This document shows positions 59,944-64,000 of a stretch of DNA of 64,000 nucleotides, one piece after another. The translations under genes were made by a program, and so were the position numbers. The DNA comes from Modestobacter sp. VKM Ac-2984. GTDB taxonomy: Bacteria > Actinomycetota > Actinomycetes > Mycobacteriales > Geodermatophilaceae. The DNA lies in assembly GCF_026967985.1 (NCBI RefSeq), contig NZ_JAPVBJ010000002.1:62001-126000 (forward strand), written 5' to 3'. Position 1 is the first letter of the stretch; the number at the start of each line of letters is the position of its first letter. Under the pieces are notes generated by a model. That model was given only the letters and a program-made list of their open reading frames with translations. It was not told where the DNA came from and searched no databases.

Positions 59944-61430
59944 TGGAGGGCCCCGTCCCACCCCGCGACACGCTCGGCGCGCCGCGGGTACCGGGGACGG
60001 GGCCGTTCGAGCACGAGGAGGTCGGTCCGGCCACCGTCCGGCTCGCCGGGTTCGGGTTCCGGCACGCCAGCCGGCGGGCCTGGGCGGTGCAGGACGTCGA
60101 CCTGCGGATCGAGCCCGGTGAGCGGGTGCTGCTCACCGGCGCGTCCGGATCGGGCAAGTCGACGCTGCTGCGGGCACTGGGCGGCCTGCTCGAGCCGGAG
60201 TCCGGCGACGCCACCGGCGAGCTGAGCGTGGACGGTGCGGCGCCCGACCGGCGGCGCCAGCGGGTCGGGGTGGTGTTCCAGGACCCGGACGCACAGCTGG
60301 TGATGACCCGGGCCGGGGACGACGTCGCCTTCGGCCTGGAGAACACCGGGACGCCGCCGGAGCTGATCTGGCCCGCCGTCGACACCGCCCTGGACGCCGT
60401 CGGGTTCGGCCTCGGCCGGGACCACGCCACCGCGGCGCTGTCCGGTGGGCAGAAGCAGCGGCTGGTGCTGGCCGGTGCCCTGGCGCCGCGTCCGGGCCTG
60501 CTGCTGCTCGACGAGCCGACCGCCCAGCTCGACCCGGACGGCGCGGCGCTGGTGCGGGCCGCCGTCGCCCGCGCGGTGGCCGACCGCTCGGCGACGCTGG
60601 TCGTCGTCGACCACGACGTCGAGTCCTGGCTGCCGCTGGTCGACCGGGTGGTGGAGCTGCTGCCCCACGGCGGCACGGTGGAGCACCCGCCCGGCTGGCG
60701 GCCGGCGCCGCTGCGCGTGCCCGTGCGGTGGGTGCACCCGCCCGGGGAGGTGCTGCTGGCCGGCGAGGCGGCCGGCTTCACCCACCGTGGCGGCGCCCGG
60801 CCCGCGCTGGCGCCCACCGACGTCGCCCTGCGGGCCGGCCGAACGCTGGCCGTCACCGGACCGAACGGCACGGGCAAGTCCACCCTGGCGCTGCTGCTGG
60901 CCGGGCTGCGGGCGCCGACCACCGGCCGGGTCGTCGCCGCCGCCACGGTGACCGCCGGGCTGCGCCGTCCGGAGAGGCCACCGCACCGCTGGCCGGCCGC
61001 GGAGCTGGCGACCCGGATCGGCACCGTCTTCCAGCAGCCCGAGCACCAGTTCCTCACCGGCCGGGTGCGCGACGAGCTGGCGCTGGGGCCACTGCGGTCG
61101 GGGGCGGGCGCCGCGCAGGCCCGTGCCACGGCCGAGGAGCTGCTCGAGCGGCTCGGGCTGGCCGCCCTCGCCGACGCCAACCCGTTCACCCTCTCCGGCG
61201 GCCAGCAGCGGCGGCTGTCGGTGGCCACCGCGCTGGCCACCTCCCCGCGGGTGCTGGTCCTCGACGAGCCGACCTTCGGGCAGGACCGGGAGACCTGGGC
61301 CGAGCTGGTGGCGCTGCTGGCCGAGCAGCAGGACGGCGACCGGGCGCTGTGCCTGGTCACCCACGACGCCGCCGTGGTCACCGCGCTCGCCGACGACGTG
61401 TGCACCCTCGGCGCCCCGGTGCCGGGGTGA
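59943..61430 (+). CDS. ykoD: ECF transporter double ATPase (YkoD)
   Basis: 495 aa, ATG overlapping the ykoE stop; a later start within the first 35 residues is possible, because conserved sequence begins only at VRLAGFGFRH. Two ABC cassettes: Walker A GASGSGKST with signature LSGGQKQR and Walker B LLLLDEPTAQ; second Walker A GPNGTGKST with LSGGQQRR and VLVLDEPTFGQ. It energises the S component. A palindrome covers the first 20 codons. Confidence 0.92.
   Translation: MEGPVPPRDTLGAPRVPGTGPFEHEEVGPATVRLAGFGFRHASRRAWAVQDVDLRIEPGERVLLTGASGSGKSTLLRALGGLLEPESGDATGELSVDGAAPDRRRQRVGVVFQDPDAQLVMTRAGDDVAFGLENTGTPPELIWPAVDTALDAVGFGLGRDHATAALSGGQKQRLVLAGALAPRPGLLLLDEPTAQLDPDGAALVRAAVARAVADRSATLVVVDHDVESWLPLVDRVVELLPHGGTVEHPPGWRPAPLRVPVRWVHPPGEVLLAGEAAGFTHRGGARPALAPTDVALRAGRTLAVTGPNGTGKSTLALLLAGLRAPTTGRVVAAATVTAGLRRPERPPHRWPAAELATRIGTVFQQPEHQFLTGRVRDELALGPLRSGAGAAQARATAEELLERLGLAALADANPFTLSGGQQRRLSVATALATSPRVLVLDEPTFGQDRETWAELVALLAEQQDGDRALCLVTHDAAVVTALADDVCTLGAPVPG
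59949..60004. repeat. Inverted repeat over the ykoD N-terminal codons
   Basis: GGCCCCGTCCC (59949-59959) and GGGACGGGGCC (59994-60004) are perfect complements. The arm resembles those of the 61-base elements (CCCCGTCC/GGACGGGG), but the interior does not. It lies inside coding sequence. Confidence 0.6.
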
Positions 61431-62194
61431 GCGCCCCGCTCTCCCTGGGCCCGGCCCGGCCGGTGCCGCTGTCCGCGGTCAACCCGGTGGCCCAGCTGTC
61501 GGCCGTCCTCGTCGTCACCTGCGTGCTGCTGATCAGCGGCGACCTGGTGACACCGGGCGTGCTGCTCGCCGCCGAGCTCGCACTGCTGCCGGCTGCGGGG
61601 CTGAGCCGGCCCGGGGACGTGCTGCGCCGCACCTGGCCGCTGTTGCTCAGCGCCCTCGGGGTGGCCTGGGTGAACGTCGCGTTCGGCTCGCTGGACGGCG
61701 CCGAGGCCTGGGTCAGCGGGGCCACCTGGGCGCTGCGGGTGGTGGCCCTGGCGCTGCCCGGCATCCTGCTGGTCGCCTCCACCGACCCGGTGCGGCTGGC
61801 CGACGCGCTGACCCTGCACTGGCGGGTCTCCACCCGGTTCGCCTACGGCTCGCTCGCCGCACTGCGGCTGGTACCGCTACTGGCCGCGGAGTGGGAGACG
61901 ATCCGGCTGGCCCGCCGCGCCCGCGGGGTGGACGGCGGCCGGAACCCGGTGGCGCACGTGCGGCTGCTGGCGAGCACCGCCTTCGCCCTGCTGGTGGGGG
62001 CGATCCGGCGGGGCAGCCGGCTGGCCACCGCCATGGACGCGCGGGGCTTCGACTCGGGCGTGACCCGGACGAACGCCCGCGGGTCCCGGCTGCAGCCGCT
62101 GGACCGGTGCTTCGTCGTCGGGGCGGTGGTCCTCTGCGCGGCGGCGGTCACCGCCAGCGTGCTCAGCGGGGCCTGGTCGCCGGTCTTCTCCTGA
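61427..62194 (+). CDS. ykoC: ECF transporter transmembrane (T) component (YkoC)
   Basis: 255 aa, GTG overlapping the ykoD stop. Hydrophobic helices and the two coupling motifs with Ala-Arg-Gly pattern: IRLARRARGVDGG and ATAMDARGFDSG. It completes the ECF complex with YkoE and YkoD. It is the last gene of the riboswitch-controlled transcript and is convergent with the tenA genes. Confidence 0.9.
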   Translation: MSAPLSLGPARPVPLSAVNPVAQLSAVLVVTCVLLISGDLVTPGVLLAAELALLPAAGLSRPGDVLRRTWPLLLSALGVAWVNVAFGSLDGAEAWVSGATWALRVVALALPGILLVASTDPVRLADALTLHWRVSTRFAYGSLAALRLVPLLAAEWETIRLARRARGVDGGRNPVAHVRLLASTAFALLVGAIRRGSRLATAMDARGFDSGVTRTNARGSRLQPLDRCFVVGAVVLCAAAVTASVLSGAWSPVFS

Positions 62195-62197
62195 GCA

Positions 62198-62827
62198 TCA
62201 GCCGGGCACCACACCATCGCGCCAGGCGGCGTCGAAGAAGCCGACCTCCAGCTCCATGGCCCGGCGGTAGGCGCGGCGCACCGCAGGGGTGTCGGCAGCC
62301 GTCCCGTCCAGCAGCCGTTCCAGCGTGCCGGTCAGCTCCTCCAGGCCGGGGTCGGCGTAGGTGGTGACCCACTCGCCGTAGGTGCTCGCCGAGCGGCCGG
62401 CCAGCGACTGCCCGAGGTGGGCGTACAGCCGCATGCACGGCGTCATCGCCGCGCAGGTCAGCCCGGCCCCGCCCAGGGACGCCGTGGCGAGCAGGAACTC
62501 GGTGTAGGCGAGCGTGGCCGGCAGCGGCTCCACCGCGGCCAGGTCGATGCCCCAGCGGGCCGCGTAGCCCTCGTGCAGCCGCAGCTCCTCGCGGACCCCG
62601 GCGAGCAGGTCGGCGAAGACGTCGAGCCCGGCCCGGTCGGGGCTGTGCGCAGCGCCGAGGGCGTAGGCGCGGGCGAAGGACTCCAGGAAGAACGCGTCCT
62701 GCGCCACGTAGCCGGCGAACAGCTCCCGCGGCAGGCTGCCGTCGGCGATGCCCTGCACGAACGGGTGCGCCAGCGCGACGGCGGCGAGGTCGGCGTTCTC
62801 CGCCCAGAGATCGGCGGCCAGGCTCAT
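62198..62827 (-). CDS. tenA: TenA-family thiamine-salvage enzyme, Cys type
   Basis: 209 aa, ATG at 62827. ADGSLPRELFAGYVAQDAFFLESFARAYALG, TCAAMTPCMRLYAHLG (active-site Cys in TPCM) and the C-terminal ELEVGFFDAAW (conserved Glu) are TenA marks. It resembles TenA_C enzymes, which hydrolyse aminomethyl-HMP or thiamine to HMP. It overlaps the next tenA-like gene by 4 bases. Confidence 0.9.
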   Translation of the reverse strand: MSLAADLWAENADLAAVALAHPFVQGIADGSLPRELFAGYVAQDAFFLESFARAYALGAAHSPDRAGLDVFADLLAGVREELRLHEGYAARWGIDLAAVEPLPATLAYTEFLLATASLGGAGLTCAAMTPCMRLYAHLGQSLAGRSASTYGEWVTTYADPGLEELTGTLERLLDGTAADTPAVRRAYRRAMELEVGFFDAAWRDGVVPG

Positions 62828-63420
62828 GCCGTCCGCCCCAGGGCCATGTCCCAGAAGGCCACCTCGGCGGCGACGACCTCGGCGAAGACGCCGTCCTGAC
62901 CACCGCCCACCGCATCGGCCGCCGTCTCCAGGCCGGCGACGTAGCCGGCAAAGCCCGGCACGGTCCAGTGCTCGACGAACTCCCGGTAGGCCGGTGCGCC
63001 GGGCAGCGCGCTGGTCCAGGCGTCGAGGTACGTGCGCTCGATGGTCCACAGCGCGGTCAGCGCCACCGGCACCTCGGCGGCGTCCAGCCGCTCCAGCAGC
63101 TCGGCGTAGGCCACGGTGGCCGGCAGCGCGGGTGCGGTGAGGTCCAGGCCGCGGGCAGCCGCCTGCTCCTCGAACCAGGCCAGCTCCTCGACCAGCGCGA
63201 CCAGGCCGCCGGCCAGCACCGCCTGGGCGGGGCGCGGCGCGCGGGCCAGCAGCCGGGCCTGGAACCCCAGCAGGTCGGCGACGAAGCGCGCATCCTGGAC
63301 CAGCCAGGTGTCGAAGGCGCCGGCGGGCAGGGACCCGTCGCGCACGGCGGTCAGGAACGGGTGCGCGGTGGCCGCGCTCCAGCTCTCGGGATGACGTCGA
63401 AGCAGCTCGGCGACCGGCAC
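62824..63420 (-). CDS. TenA-family protein, Glu type
   Basis: 198 aa, GTG start. PFLTAVRDGSLPAGAFDTWLVQDARFVADLLGFQ is the TenA N-part, but where the Cys is expected the segment reads VALTALWTIERTYLDAW, as in TenA_E members that use Glu instead. EVVAAEVAFWDMAL is the C-terminal Glu helix. It probably acts with the preceding TenA in thiamine-precursor salvage. It is divergent from the second riboswitch. Confidence 0.85.
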   Translation of the reverse strand: MPVAELLRRHPESWSAATAHPFLTAVRDGSLPAGAFDTWLVQDARFVADLLGFQARLLARAPRPAQAVLAGGLVALVEELAWFEEQAAARGLDLTAPALPATVAYAELLERLDAAEVPVALTALWTIERTYLDAWTSALPGAPAYREFVEHWTVPGFAGYVAGLETAADAVGGGQDGVFAEVVAAEVAFWDMALGRTA

Positions 63421-63473
63421 GGCGCGGACTCTACGAGAGTGGTTAGGGTGGCCACGTCATGGCGTCGAGCCAT

Positions 63474-63564
63474 GTGCGGGAGCTCGGAGGACCGGGCTGA
63501 GAGGGCGGCTGACACGCCGCCGACCGCTGGAACCTGACCGGGTAATGCCGGCGTAGGGAGCCCG
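63474..63564 (+). ncRNA. TPP riboswitch (THI element) before the CytX-like gene
   Basis: The core reads GGGAGCTCGGAGGACCGGGCTGAGAGG, a GGCGGC/GCCGCC stem, then GACCGCTGGAACCTGACCGGGTAATGCCGGCGTAGGGAG. The CTGAGAG and ACCTGA-CCGGGTAATGCCGGCGTAGGGA segments match the THI consensus well. The start codon follows after 2-5 bases, so it can hide the ribosome site directly. Confidence 0.95.
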
Positions 63565-63566
63565 TG

Positions 63567-64000
63567 ATGAGCACATCTGGAACCGTCGGCACGACCACGT
63601 CCGGTGCGGACGCACCGCTCACCCTCACCGAACCGGCGGCCCGCACGCTGGGCTTCCGGGAGTCCGCCGGACTGTGGGGCAACCTCGGCATCAGCCTGCT
63701 GCTGCCGGTCGCCGCCGTCTACGTCGTCCTGCCCGGGCGGCCGCTGTCGGTCACGCTCGGCGCGATCGTCGTCGGCGCCCTGATCGGTGCCTCGCTGCTG
63801 GGGCTGGCCGCCGCGGCGGGCGCCCGCGAGGGCGTGCCGGGGATGGTGCTGCTGCGCGGCCTGCTCGGCCGGCGGGCCTCGTACCTGCCCACCGCGCTGA
63901 ACCTGGTGCAGTGCATCGGCTGGGCCACCTTCGAGATCGTGATCATCGCCGAGGCGGCGTCCCGGGTGCTGGACGCGCCGCGCTGGCCGTTCGTGCTGCT
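63567..64000 (+). CDS. NCS1-type permease, CytX-like, 5' part only
   Basis: About 145 residues visible; the frame is open to the window end. ATG at 63567 follows the riboswitch; GTG at 63564 is an alternative. N-terminus MSTSGTVGTTTSGAD, then helices FRESAGLWGNLGISLLLPVAAVYVVLPG, LGAIVVGALIGASLLGLAAAAGAREGVPGM and LNLVQCIGWATFEIVIIAEAAS. The LGFRESAGLWGNLGISLLLPVA region is that of NCS1 permeases. With a TPP riboswitch it is probably CytX, importing hydroxymethylpyrimidine. Confidence 0.87.
   Translation, partial: MSTSGTVGTTTSGADAPLTLTEPAARTLGFRESAGLWGNLGISLLLPVAAVYVVLPGRPLSVTLGAIVVGALIGASLLGLAAAAGAREGVPGMVLLRGLLGRRASYLPTALNLVQCIGWATFEIVIIAEAASRVLDAPRWPFVL

Overview
The window reads as chromosomal DNA of a very high-GC actinobacterium. 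Third codon positions are almost all G or C, GTG starts are frequent, and genes often overlap by 4 bases (ATGA or GTGA). NagR/DasR-like, ECF-sigma, STAS/HATPase and ANTAR regulators fit this. The gene content and several dispersed palindromes recall Geodermatophilaceae (Blastococcus, Geodermatophilus, Modestobacter), but that placement is inference from memory, not a search.

1-14.2 kb: the end of an ABC-2 permease gene, then two minus-strand NarL-type regulators that both lack the phospho-acceptor Asp, then a plus-strand aromatic (type II) polyketide operon at 2822-14182. In order it encodes a TcmI-like cyclase, a one-chain AccD-AccA carboxyltransferase, BCCP, biotin carboxylase, ACP, an aromatase/cyclase, a malonyltransferase-like protein without its catalytic Ser, a WhiE-II-like cupin, KS-alpha, KS-beta/CLF and a two-ABM-domain/FAD-hydroxylase fusion. 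There is no ketoreductase, so an unreduced WhiE/spore-pigment-like aromatic is the simplest prediction. The operon carries its own malonyl-CoA supply.

14.2-24.2 kb: hemerythrin, a HyuA/HyuB hydantoinase-oxoprolinase pair, two small acidic lipoproteins, DUF1992, NUDIX, STAS, a MarR-NmrA pair and a MEDS-HATPase regulator. 24.3-27.4 kb: urate catabolism (UraD, UraH, urate oxidase) divergent from a DUF6986 lyase-like protein. 27.4-36.3 kb: GAF-ANTAR, chemoreceptor, phosphoribosyltransferase, RsmC/RlmG-like methyltransferase, haloalkane dehalogenase, MsrA, an SDR-MDR pair and hydrolases.

36.3-45.7 kb looks more accessory: an ArsR-VOC operon with a clear leaderless promoter/operator, TetR, LysE, a tandem-MerR gene whose 3' end runs into frameshifted remnants, DUF6194, an Imm-5-like protein, VapBC, an ECF sigma factor with a membrane partner, and a frameshifted membrane-protein gene.

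45.7-58.3 kb: ACC deaminase with a GntR regulator, rhodanese, a nagA-nagB-GntR operon behind a DasR-type palindrome, thioesterase, VOC, Mut7-C, a ClpP paralogue, GNAT, an NRAMP transporter, two genes of unknown function, a DHFR-like reductase and an SDR. 58.3-64 kb: a FabG-like SDR, then a thiamine-precursor salvage block. One TPP riboswitch precedes a YkoE-YkoD-YkoC ECF transporter, two TenA-family genes lie on the other strand, and a second TPP riboswitch precedes a CytX-like NCS1 permease cut by the window end.

No rRNA, tRNA, CRISPR array, insertion sequence or phage was seen. Dispersed palindromes recur at gene ends, and one lies inside the hyuB coding region.
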